DNA of 64,000 nucleotides from contig NZ_KZ614144.1 in assembly GCF_002884445.1 (NCBI RefSeq), forward strand, positions 1,750,290 through 1,814,289. The letters are read 5' to 3'. Source of the stretch: Paenibacillus castaneae. GTDB taxonomy: Bacteria; Bacillota; Bacilli; Paenibacillales; Paenibacillaceae. Below are positions 51,720 through 60,080 of the stretch, piece after piece (within the stretch, counting starts at the first letter, position 1; each line of letters starts with the position of its first letter). Position numbers and translations under genes: made by a program. The notes beneath the pieces were generated by a model. That model ran no database searches. It was not told the origin of the DNA and saw nothing but the letters and a program-made list of their open reading frames with translations.

Positions 51720-51748
51720 TTGAAAATCACAATAAAATCTGCTATATT
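51720..51748 (+). promoter_or_regulatory. promoter of the FecCD permease genes
   Basis: TTGAAA (51720-51725), a 17-base spacer and TATATT (51743-51748). The -10 lies inside the Fur-type palindrome. Confidence 0.7.
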
Positions 51749-51783
51749 GAAAACGAGAATCGTTATCAATATAGCGTTTTTTT
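51741..51783 (+). promoter_or_regulatory. Fur-box palindrome that also ends the thi operon
   Basis: A near-perfect 35-base palindrome at 51741-51775 contains TGAAAACGAGAATCGTTATCA (51748-51768), a 7-1-7 Fur-type box. The palindrome is followed by GTTTTTTT (51776-51783), so RNA arriving from thiO would form a terminator, while Fur bound there would block the overlapping promoter. Confidence 0.75.
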
Positions 51784-51833
51784 GTGATTTTTTTATTTTA
51801 GCTAAAGTTTACATACAGAAGGGTAGTTAGAAG

Positions 51834-52874
51834 ATGTCATCTCACTCTAATACGAGAACATTGGACAGCGCAAAGCTGCGAACTCGGCCATTTACAGCGT
51901 CAATTATTTTGTTTGGAGGAGCAGGAGTTCTACTATTTTCTCTTGCCTTATCCATTTGTGTAGGCGCTGCAAATATTCGTTTATCGACGGTGTGGGAAGC
52001 GGTATTTCATTTTAATCCAGATATCATGCATCATCAAATTATTAAAGAGCTGCGTATGCCGCGCGCAATAGCGGGTGCATTGGTAGGCGCAGCGTTCGCG
52101 GTCTCTGGAGCTTTGATGCAAGGGATGACACGCAATCCACTTGCAGACTCCAGTCTGCTCGGGGTAAACGCTGGCGCAGCTTTCATGCTGGCGGTCTGCT
52201 TCGCTTTTTTTCCAACGATGTCATATATGGGCTTGATGCTGTTCTGTTTTGCCGGTGCGGCTATCGGCCTTGGTTTAGTATATGGAATTGGATCGCTGGC
52301 CAAGGGTGGATTAACCCCCGTTCGTCTAACTTTGGCGGGCGCAGCAGTAGGAGCGCTGCTTCTTGCTCTGACGGAAGGGGTCTCCATCTATTACCGAATA
52401 GGACAGGATTTAGCGTTCTGGTATGCAGGCGGGCTTTCCGGTACGAAATGGCTGCAAATTCAAGTGGTTGCTCCATGGATGCTGGGCGGGTTAGCTGCTG
52501 CTGTAGCTATATCGCGTTCGATTACGCTTCTCAGCCTAGGTGAGGAAATTTCAACGGGACTTGGTCAAAGGACGGGATTAGTGAAAGCGGCAGGAGTGCT
52601 TATTGTTCTTCTTTTAGCGGGTGCGGCTGTATCCGCGGTAGGCTCGATTGCCCTCGTTGGCCTTATTATCCCGCATATTGCACGGTTTCTGGTCGGTGTT
52701 GATTACCGCTGGGTTATTCCATGCTCGGCTTTACTCGGCAGCTTGCTGATGGTATTTGCCGATATAGGCGCACGCATTATTAACCCGCTGCATGAAACGC
52801 CAATCGGCCTTATTATCGCTTTGATCGGCGTTCCCTTCTTCCTATATCTGATTACTAGAATGAAAGGGGAATAG
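51834..52874 (+). CDS. FecCD-family iron-siderophore ABC permease (first)
   Basis: A 346-residue permease with about ten spans of the BtuC/FecCD type. Family landmarks are LRMPRAIAGALVGAAFAVSGALMQGMTRNPLADSSLLGVNAGA, LTLAGAAVGALLLAL, FWYAGGLSGTKW and LVGLIIPHIARFLVGVDYRWVIP. It forms a heterodimeric channel with the next gene product. A weak GGGTAG precedes the ATG. A Fur-type operator before it points to iron-dependent repression. No receptor or ATPase gene accompanies the pair here. Confidence 0.92.
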   Translation: MSSHSNTRTLDSAKLRTRPFTASIILFGGAGVLLFSLALSICVGAANIRLSTVWEAVFHFNPDIMHHQIIKELRMPRAIAGALVGAAFAVSGALMQGMTRNPLADSSLLGVNAGAAFMLAVCFAFFPTMSYMGLMLFCFAGAAIGLGLVYGIGSLAKGGLTPVRLTLAGAAVGALLLALTEGVSIYYRIGQDLAFWYAGGLSGTKWLQIQVVAPWMLGGLAAAVAISRSITLLSLGEEISTGLGQRTGLVKAAGVLIVLLLAGAAVSAVGSIALVGLIIPHIARFLVGVDYRWVIPCSALLGSLLMVFADIGARIINPLHETPIGLIIALIGVPFFLYLITRMKGE

Positions 52875-52876
52875 CT

Positions 52877-53908
52877 TTGGATTCGTTATTCATAAACGCA
52901 ACCGAGCAGCGCAGAAGAAAACGTTCAATCATTGTGATGAGCACACTCACGCTGCTTATCATTCTCTCATTTATCATTAGTATGAATACCGGACTTATTA
53001 GTCTTTCTCCCATAGAGGTCCTCAGAACATTGTTCGGAGCAGGGACGGATATGCAGGAGCTTATTTTATTTGATTTCCGCCTGCCGCGAATCGTTATTTC
53101 TATATTAATCGGTGCTGGATTTGCGGTATCAGGATGTATTATTCAAGGCCTTTCTCGCAATCCGCTTGCAGATCCCGGGCTTCTCGGCATTAATGCAGGA
53201 GCGGGATTAGCTGTTATTCTCTTCATCGTATATTATCCGACAACGGAGCGCGGTTCTATTTTTTTGATGCCGCTTCTAGCGTTGATTGGAGCATTCTTAA
53301 CCGCTTTGGTCATCTATTTATTCTCGTATAAGAAACATAAAGGCTTGTTGCCAACCCGCATGGTATTAGTCGGTATAGCTATAGCTGCCGGTATTGTCGC
53401 TGTGACTCAAATTTTAACATTAAGGCTTGATCCTAATCGGTATCAATTTTTTGCAGTCTGGATGGCAGGCAGCATCTGGGGAACAAATTGGAAGTATGTA
53501 CTTGCACTGCTGCCTTGGCTCGTTATTATTGTACCATTCGTGTCTTATAAGGCTAAATCATTAAATGCTCTTAATCTAGGCGACCAGCTGGCGTTAGGGC
53601 TAGGCGCTCATGTGAATAAAGAGCGAGCGTGGCTGCTAACTGCCGCGGTTGCCTTGGCAGGCTCATGCGTTGCTGTCGGCGGGGGAATCGGCTTTGTCGG
53701 ACTTATTTCTCCTCACTTGGCGAGAAGACTCGTCGGACCCAAGCATGAGGTGCTGCTGCCGACATCGGCATTAGTAGGCGCATTGCTTGTAATCGTATCG
53801 GATACGCTGGCTCGCTGGGCATTTCAACCGACTGAAATTCCTGTAGGAATCGTAGTTGCTGTCATCGGGGCACCCTATTTTCTATATTTGCTGTCCCGTT
53901 CGAAATAA
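52877..53908 (+). CDS. FecCD-family iron-siderophore ABC permease (second)
   Basis: A 343-residue permease, partner of the upstream gene. It shows DFRLPRIVISILIGAGFAVSGCIIQGLSRNPLADPGLLGINAGA, LVGIAIAAGIVAVTQIL, FFAVWMAGSIWGTNWKYVL and VGLISPHLARRLVGPKHEVLLP. The start is a TTG 6-7 bases after AGGGGA, and the gap to the first permease is two bases, so the genes are cotranslated. Which siderophore is carried cannot be read. A terminator follows. Confidence 0.92.
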   Translation: MDSLFINATEQRRRKRSIIVMSTLTLLIILSFIISMNTGLISLSPIEVLRTLFGAGTDMQELILFDFRLPRIVISILIGAGFAVSGCIIQGLSRNPLADPGLLGINAGAGLAVILFIVYYPTTERGSIFLMPLLALIGAFLTALVIYLFSYKKHKGLLPTRMVLVGIAIAAGIVAVTQILTLRLDPNRYQFFAVWMAGSIWGTNWKYVLALLPWLVIIVPFVSYKAKSLNALNLGDQLALGLGAHVNKERAWLLTAAVALAGSCVAVGGGIGFVGLISPHLARRLVGPKHEVLLPTSALVGALLVIVSDTLARWAFQPTEIPVGIVVAVIGAPYFLYLLSRSK

Positions 53909-53925
53909 TAGATTAATTTTGTTTC

Positions 53926-53952
53926 AGCCGCGTCAGCTTACGCGGCTTTTTT
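53926..53952 (+). terminator. terminator after the permease pair
   Basis: AGCCGCG pairs with CGCGGCT around an 8-base loop, then six T. Confidence 0.88.
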
Positions 53953-54057
53953 GTGCTTTTTGTGAAAATGTTTGTTTATCTTCTTAATCTGAGTAGCCAG
54001 CCTAGAAGCAGGTGCATATATTGCCTATGACATTTCAGGTGGGAGAAGGAGAGGACA

Positions 54058-57000
54058 ATGGCAAAAAGCAGAAAAGGGAAAAGCCCGAAGGGGCGGAAGC
54101 CGCTTTTTTATGTCGATAATCCGAATACTTCCGAGTTAAAGTGGTTGGATGGTTTGAATAAGAAAAAGGCTGAAGTGCAGCCGCAAATAGCCATCATAGC
54201 AGAGGATGCGACGGAGCAAAAAGCTAGTATTAATTCAATTATGTCTGTTTTAGAGCCGCCTGTTGAGCAAATAGAGGCTGAATTGGCCTTAGTCGAGCAA
54301 GTCGAGCAAATCGAGCATATCGAGCATATCGAGCATATCGAGCAAGTCGAGCAGATGGAGCTTCAAGCCGTGGAAGAGCTTGAGGAGCAAATAAGAAATG
54401 TGAGTTATGAAGAGAAACAGGAGAAGATTACAGAAAAACAAAATCCAAATACGTCTACGCCGTTTATCTACACGGATGATTTGGTTGACAAGGCGATTAC
54501 AGCTGAGAAGATTGCGCCTGGAGCGGTTGACAGCAGCAAGCTTGCAAGCGGCAGTATACAAGCAGGCTCGATTGCCGATTATGCTGTAGAAAACATTCAC
54601 ATCGCAAACGGAGCCGTCAATTCCTCCAAAATTGCAGCCGATTCCATTACTTCCATCCATTTAGTCAACAATGCGATATCCGGTGAAAAAATAGTTGATT
54701 ATTCCATTTCAGGAAGCAAGCTGCTGGAAGGAAGCGTTACGTCGGATAAGCTTGCTGATCGTACCATCGAGGCTCACAAAATTGCTGAAGGTTCCATTGA
54801 TTCCAGGCATTTGAAGCCTTTCCTCATTACATCAGAGCTGATTGCAGAGCAAGCCATAACAGCTGACAAGATTAAAAGCGGTGCAATTCAGACGGATAAT
54901 TTGGCTAATAACGTAATTGACAACTCTAAGCTGTCAGACGGAGCCGTTACGTTGTCAAAGCTTCGCGATGCCAGTGTTTCAAGTGAGAAAATAGCTGCTG
55001 AGTCCATTGATTCCCATCATTTGAAACCGGGTATTCTTCTTGCTGAGCATGTCGCAGTCGGGATTATTCAGGGAAAGCATTTAGCCCCTGGCGAAATCGC
55101 AGCCGAGCATCTGGTGGAAGGGGCGGTAGGAGCAAGGGAGCTGAGGGAGAGGGCGGTCGGGTCCGAACAATTGGCGGGCGGATCGGTATCTTCCTCTCAT
55201 CTCCAGACAGCGGCGGTACAAAGCGAGCACATTCGGGCAGGGCAAATAAATAGCAGCCATTTAGCTGAGCAGTCGGTTAACTCTGCGAAGCTTGCGGATC
55301 AAGCTGTTTCAACAATTAAGCTTGTAGATCATTCCGTAACGCTATCCAAGCTTTCTGATCAAAGCGTCAACGCTCAAAAGCTGGTCAATGATTCGATACA
55401 GAACCGCCACCTAGGAAGAGGTACTATTACCTCCGATAAAATTGCCGATGAGCAAATCAACGGAGTTCATCTAGCAGCAGCAGCGGTTTCAAAAAAGCAT
55501 ATTTCGCCTAATGCTATCTCCAATGAACATTTGCGCAATGGTATCGTAAGCGAGGATAAGCTGGCTCCGCTGGCCGTTAGGGAAGAGCATATTGGCTTTC
55601 AAGCTGTTGGAATGGCACAATTAGCCGATGAGTCTATTTCACGGAGCAAGCTGACAGAAGGGGCAGTGGACGGATCGGTTTTGGCAAAAGACTCCGTTCA
55701 ATCGCAGCATCTGCAGGATGAGATCATTACATTTCAGAAAATAGCGCCAGAAGCGCTTCGGTCTTATCATTTCTCGAAGGCTGCAGTGAAAGAAGAGGCT
55801 ATATCACCGGATGCTGTGCAAGGAGAGCATTTGCAATCCGGTATTATCGAAGACCGTCATCTTTCGCTGGAGGCTGTAAGTACGGAGAAGCTTCGGGCTG
55901 GATCGGTCACAAGTGATAAGCTGGCCTACGAGGCAGTGACGGCGCGGTATATCGGCCCAGGAGCTGTGTTCTCCCATCACTTGGCGGACCATATTGTAAA
56001 TTCGCTGAAGCTGTCACCGGAATCAGTCACGACGGATAAACTGGCTGATTTAAGCGTATCCGAATCAAAGCTGGCGGACGCAAGCATTACAAGCACGAAG
56101 CTCGCCCCGAATGCTGTTTTAGCCAGCCATTTCGCGGAGCAGTCCATTACGGCTAAGCATATTCAATACGAGTCCATTGAATCGGCTCATATTCAAGCGA
56201 GAGCAATTGGCGCCGGTCATCTGGCAGCAAAGTCTATTGGAGCAGAAGCTATTCAAGACGGCGCAATTACAGCAAGCAAGCTGTCCAGCGGTGCTGTGCA
56301 GGTGAAGCAAATCGCGGATGAAGCTGTGCAGAGCCGACATTTGGCGAATGAAGCTGTACTGGGCATACATTTGAGCGAGAGCAGTGTGCAAAGCATTCAT
56401 TTGGCGAATGAATCCATTACCGAGGATAAGCTGACAGCAGGAAGCGTCGGGGCAAATCAACTGCAAATAGGCTCCGTCTATGCAGAAGCGATTCAGAATG
56501 CGGCGGTTGGTACCGATCAAATCGCTGACGGAGCGGTTACGTCAGATAAAATAGCGAAACTCTCAATTAGTGCTAAGCAGCTTCAGCCTGAATCGATTTA
56601 TGCGGAGCATTTGACAAGGAATAGCATCGGTGAGCAGGCTCTACAGGAGGGAGCTGTTACACGTGCGAAGCTTGCTTACAATTCGGTAACAAGCGAGCAT
56701 GTGCAGCTGGAATCGCTTGCCGGAAAGCATTTGAAGTCGGATTCGATACAAGGCTACCATATTCGAAAAGGTACGATTACAGTCGCTCATCTTGGAGACG
56801 ACGTGCTTGCCTTAAATAAATTAGCTGACAATAGCATTACAGGAAGCAAGCTAAAGCGGGGAACGATCGGCATCGAGCAGCTTGCTGCGTTCAGCGTAGG
56901 CAGTGAACAGCTAACGTCCAGCAGTGTTACGGGAGATAAGCTGGCGAGTGGAAGCGTAGATACGGAGCAGCTTGCCACGGGCAGTGTAACGGGAGAAAAG

Positions 57001-59901
57001 CTGGCGAGTGGAAGTGTAGGAACGGAGCAGCTTGCCGCGGGCAGCATCACTGCAGAAAAGCTTGCGCTTGGCAGTGTGGGAACGGATCAGTTGTCATCGG
57101 GCAGCGTAACGACAGATAAGCTGGCGCATGGCAGTGTAGGAACGGAACAGCTGTCAACGGGCAGCATCACTGCAGAAAAGCTTGCGCTTGGCAGTGTGGG
57201 AACGGATCAGTTGTCATCGGGCAGCGTAACGACAGATAAGCTGGCGCATGGCAGTGTAGGAACGGAACAGCTGTCAACGGGCAGCATCACTGAAGAAAAG
57301 CTTGCGCTTGGCAGTGTAGGAACGGATCAGTTGTCATCGGCCAGCGTAACGACAGATAAGCTGGCGCATGGCAGTGTAGGAACGGAACAGCTGTCAACGG
57401 GCAGTGTGACGACAGAAAAGCTTGCGCTTGGCAGCGTAGGAACGGAGCAGTTGTCAACGGGCAGCGTAACGACAGAAAAGCTGGCGCATGGCAGTGTAAG
57501 AATGGAACAGCTGTCAACGGGCAGTGTGACGATAGAAAAGCTTGCGCTTGGCAGCGTAGGAACGGAGCAGTTGTCATCGGCCAGCGTAACGTCAGATAAG
57601 CTTGGAATTGGCAGCGTAGAAACGGAGCATCTAGTCACGGGCAGCGTAACGAAAGATAAGCTGGCGCATGGCAGTGTGGGAACGGAGCAGTTGTCAACGG
57701 GCAGTGTGACGACAGATAAGCTTGGAATTGGCAGCGTAGAAACGGAGCATCTAATCACGGGCAGCGTAACGAAAGATAAGCTGGCGCATGGCAGTGTGGG
57801 AACGGAGCAGTTGTCAACAGGTAGTGTGACGACAGATAAGCTGACTGCAGGAAGCGTCGGGTCAGACCAACTTCAAATAGGCTCTGTATATGCAGAAGCG
57901 ATTCAGCATGCTGCGGTTGGGACCGATCAGATCGCTAACGGAGCGATTACGTCAGATAAAATAGCGAATCTTTCCATTAATGCGATGCTGCTTCAACCTG
58001 AATCGGTTCATGAGGTGCATTTGACAGCGGGGAGCATCGGCGAGCAGGCTCTGCAGGAGGGAGCCGTAACGCGTACGAAGCTGGCTCTGAATTCGGTAAC
58101 AAGCGAGCATGTGCAGCTGGAGTCGCTTGCCGGCAAACATTTGAAGTCGAATTCGATACAAGGCTATCATATTCGAAAAGGAACGATTACAGTCGCTCAT
58201 CTGGGAGACGACATCCTTGCATTCAATAAAATAGCTGACAATAGTATTGCAGGTATCAAGCTAAAGCAAGGGGCAATCGGCACCGAGCAGCTTGCTGCGG
58301 ACAGCGTGGGAACGGAGCAACTAACAACAGGCAGCGTAACGGCAGATAAGCTTGCGCTTGGCAGCGTAGGAACGGAGCATCTAGTCACGGGCAGCGTTAC
58401 AGCAGATAAGCTGGTACTAGGGATCGTGGGAACGGAGCAACTGTCAACGAGCAGCGTAACGAAAGATAAGCTTGCGCTTGGCAGTGTAGGAACGGAGCAG
58501 CTTGCCACGGGCAGCGTAACGACAGATAAGCTGTCACTTGGCAGTGTGGGAACGAAGCAACTGTCAACGGGCAGCGTAACGACAAAAAAGCTTGCGCTTG
58601 GGAGCGTAGGAACGGAGCATCTAGTCACGGGCAGCGTAACGATAGATAAGCTGTCGCTTAGCAGTGTAGGAACGGAGCAGCTTGTCACGGGTAGTGTAAC
58701 AACAGAAAAGCTTGCGCTTGGGAGCGTAGGAACGGAGCAGCTTGCCACGGGCAGCGTAACGAAAGATAAGCTGTCGCTTGGCAGTGTAGGAACGGAGCAT
58801 CTAGTCACGGGCAGTGTAACGACAGAAAAGCTTGCGCTTGGGAGCGTAGGAACGGAGCAGCTTGCCACGGGCAGCATAACAACAGAAAAGCTGACGCTTG
58901 GCAGCATAGGAACGGAGCAGCTTGCCACGGGCAGCGTAACAACAGAAAAGCTGTCGCTTGGCAGCGTAGGAACGGAGCATCTAGTTTCGGGCAGTATAAC
59001 GACAGAAAAGCTGGCATATGAAAGTGTAGATACAGAGCAGCTTGCCATGGGCAGTGTAACGACAGATAAGCTGGCAATCGGAAGCGTAGACACAGAGCAA
59101 ATATCGGCAGGCAGTATAACGACAGATAAGCTTGCAAGTGGAAGCGTAGGAACGGAGCAGATTGCGACAGGCAGCGTAACGACAGATAAGCTTGCGAGTG
59201 GAAGCGTAGGAACGGAGCAGCTAACAAAGGGCAGCGTAACTTCAGATAAGCTGGCGTATGAAATCGTAGATACGGAGCACCTTGCCACGGGCAGTGTAAC
59301 GACAGAAAAGCTGGCAATCGGATGCGTAGATACAGAGCAAATTTCAGCCGGCAGCATAACGATGGATAAGCTGGAATTTGGAAGTGTAGGAACGAAGCAG
59401 CTTGTTTCGCACAGCGTAACGACAGATAAGCTGGCGCCGGGAAGCGTAGGAACGGAGCAACTAGCCGCGAGCAGCATCACGGCAGATAAGCTTGCCCCAG
59501 GTTTGCTGCCTGAATACACTTTAGGCTTAGCGACTATTCAGTCGGATCATATCGCGAATAACGCAATATCAGGAAACCATATCCAGCAGCAATCCATTGA
59601 ACTGTCTGCATTACGGTTCTCGCCGGTTATTACAGCTTCAGGGAACGGAGTTGTTAAGCAGCAGTTCGGACTATGTCCTTACAGCTTTGAAGCTCAAGCG
59701 GAGCAGGTTGAGCTCACCCTGTCTTTCGAAGAGCCTTTTGCAGACAATTGTTATGTTTTAACGGTTTCGACAGATCATACTGCTTGCTATGCAGTCGTCC
59801 ATTCAAAATCAATCGATAAAGCGGCTATAAACATTATTCGCACTCGTATTAGTCAAGAACCAAGTGGCTATATAAACTGGATTGCGATTGGCAAAGGGTA
59901 G
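54058..59901 (+). CDS. giant decapeptide-repeat protein with tail-fibre-like C-terminus
   Basis: A 1,947-residue protein without signal peptide or membrane span. Parts: a basic start (MAKSRKGKSPKGRK...); an acidic stretch with iterated EHIEHIEHIEQVEQ (~79-102); from ~142 to ~1820 about 168 decapeptides of the form GSVTTDKLAL / GSVGTEQLAT; and a C-terminal ~80 residues (ALRFSPVITASGNGVVKQQFG... to INWIAIGKG). The repeats suggest a long beta-rich, perhaps trimeric rod, like repeats of phage tail fibres. The C-terminus resembles the receptor-tip domains of such fibres, and I recall similar Paenibacillus proteins as the WIAG-tail family (not checked). Many Ser/Thr in each repeat would suit glycosylation by the GT2-like neighbour. 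AGGAGAGG precedes the ATG. Role inferred: fibre on spore or cell surface. Confidence 0.8.
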   Translation: MAKSRKGKSPKGRKPLFYVDNPNTSELKWLDGLNKKKAEVQPQIAIIAEDATEQKASINSIMSVLEPPVEQIEAELALVEQVEQIEHIEHIEHIEQVEQMELQAVEELEEQIRNVSYEEKQEKITEKQNPNTSTPFIYTDDLVDKAITAEKIAPGAVDSSKLASGSIQAGSIADYAVENIHIANGAVNSSKIAADSITSIHLVNNAISGEKIVDYSISGSKLLEGSVTSDKLADRTIEAHKIAEGSIDSRHLKPFLITSELIAEQAITADKIKSGAIQTDNLANNVIDNSKLSDGAVTLSKLRDASVSSEKIAAESIDSHHLKPGILLAEHVAVGIIQGKHLAPGEIAAEHLVEGAVGARELRERAVGSEQLAGGSVSSSHLQTAAVQSEHIRAGQINSSHLAEQSVNSAKLADQAVSTIKLVDHSVTLSKLSDQSVNAQKLVNDSIQNRHLGRGTITSDKIADEQINGVHLAAAAVSKKHISPNAISNEHLRNGIVSEDKLAPLAVREEHIGFQAVGMAQLADESISRSKLTEGAVDGSVLAKDSVQSQHLQDEIITFQKIAPEALRSYHFSKAAVKEEAISPDAVQGEHLQSGIIEDRHLSLEAVSTEKLRAGSVTSDKLAYEAVTARYIGPGAVFSHHLADHIVNSLKLSPESVTTDKLADLSVSESKLADASITSTKLAPNAVLASHFAEQSITAKHIQYESIESAHIQARAIGAGHLAAKSIGAEAIQDGAITASKLSSGAVQVKQIADEAVQSRHLANEAVLGIHLSESSVQSIHLANESITEDKLTAGSVGANQLQIGSVYAEAIQNAAVGTDQIADGAVTSDKIAKLSISAKQLQPESIYAEHLTRNSIGEQALQEGAVTRAKLAYNSVTSEHVQLESLAGKHLKSDSIQGYHIRKGTITVAHLGDDVLALNKLADNSITGSKLKRGTIGIEQLAAFSVGSEQLTSSSVTGDKLASGSVDTEQLATGSVTGEKLASGSVGTEQLAAGSITAEKLALGSVGTDQLSSGSVTTDKLAHGSVGTEQLSTGSITAEKLALGSVGTDQLSSGSVTTDKLAHGSVGTEQLSTGSITEEKLALGSVGTDQLSSASVTTDKLAHGSVGTEQLSTGSVTTEKLALGSVGTEQLSTGSVTTEKLAHGSVRMEQLSTGSVTIEKLALGSVGTEQLSSASVTSDKLGIGSVETEHLVTGSVTKDKLAHGSVGTEQLSTGSVTTDKLGIGSVETEHLITGSVTKDKLAHGSVGTEQLSTGSVTTDKLTAGSVGSDQLQIGSVYAEAIQHAAVGTDQIANGAITSDKIANLSINAMLLQPESVHEVHLTAGSIGEQALQEGAVTRTKLALNSVTSEHVQLESLAGKHLKSNSIQGYHIRKGTITVAHLGDDILAFNKIADNSIAGIKLKQGAIGTEQLAADSVGTEQLTTGSVTADKLALGSVGTEHLVTGSVTADKLVLGIVGTEQLSTSSVTKDKLALGSVGTEQLATGSVTTDKLSLGSVGTKQLSTGSVTTKKLALGSVGTEHLVTGSVTIDKLSLSSVGTEQLVTGSVTTEKLALGSVGTEQLATGSVTKDKLSLGSVGTEHLVTGSVTTEKLALGSVGTEQLATGSITTEKLTLGSIGTEQLATGSVTTEKLSLGSVGTEHLVSGSITTEKLAYESVDTEQLAMGSVTTDKLAIGSVDTEQISAGSITTDKLASGSVGTEQIATGSVTTDKLASGSVGTEQLTKGSVTSDKLAYEIVDTEHLATGSVTTEKLAIGCVDTEQISAGSITMDKLEFGSVGTKQLVSHSVTTDKLAPGSVGTEQLAASSITADKLAPGLLPEYTLGLATIQSDHIANNAISGNHIQQQSIELSALRFSPVITASGNGVVKQQFGLCPYSFEAQAEQVELTLSFEEPFADNCYVLTVSTDHTACYAVVHSKSIDKAAINIIRTRISQEPSGYINWIAIGKG
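54292..54354 (+). repeat. 9-base tandem repeat, 7 units
   Basis: Units of the form (G/A)TCGAGCA(A/T/G) encode Glu-His/Gln-Ile/Val triplets in the acidic segment of the giant protein. The middle three units are identical. Unit number may vary between strains, always in frame. Confidence 0.85.
54484..59517 (+). repeat. 30/60-base coding tandem repeat array
   Basis: About 5 kb of DNA in which successive 60-base units encode 20 residues (two decapeptides). Units are diverged in the first part and very alike from about 56.9 to 57.8 kb and from 58.3 to 59.4 kb. Positions 57061-57180 and 57181-57300 are the same except for one base. Positions from ~56431 and from ~57841 start a second-order repeat of about 400 bases, offset by 1,410 bases. 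Confidence 0.9.
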
Positions 59902-59953
59902 TCGACACATCCACATTTGGCCAATAACAAGATAAACTACAGGTAATCTGACT

Positions 59954-60000
59954 AAGCAGGATTTTGAACGTAAGCAGCATACGTCGAAATCCTGCTTTTG
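59954..60000 (+). terminator. terminator after the giant repeat gene
   Basis: AAGCAGGATTT pairs with AAATCCTGCTT, with an inner ACGT/ACGT pair, then TTTTG. Confidence 0.8.
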
Positions 60001-60080
60001 TTTATATCAGCCTAACTGTGCGATCTGTGATACGGGCTATGTGATGCAAATGAGTTTATGAAGAATTGGAGAGATAACAA

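Noticed and set aside
54484..59517. Regular 60-base repeats as a CRISPR-like array
   Set aside because: Units are contiguous, have no unique spacers and keep one long reading frame, so this is a coding tandem repeat.
58197..59519. 440-codon open frame on the minus strand inside the giant repeat gene
   Set aside because: The repeat has no stop codons in this antisense frame by composition; the product is only an antisense reading of the decapeptide unit, with no ribosome site. The same holds for 57327-57758 and 58805-59317.
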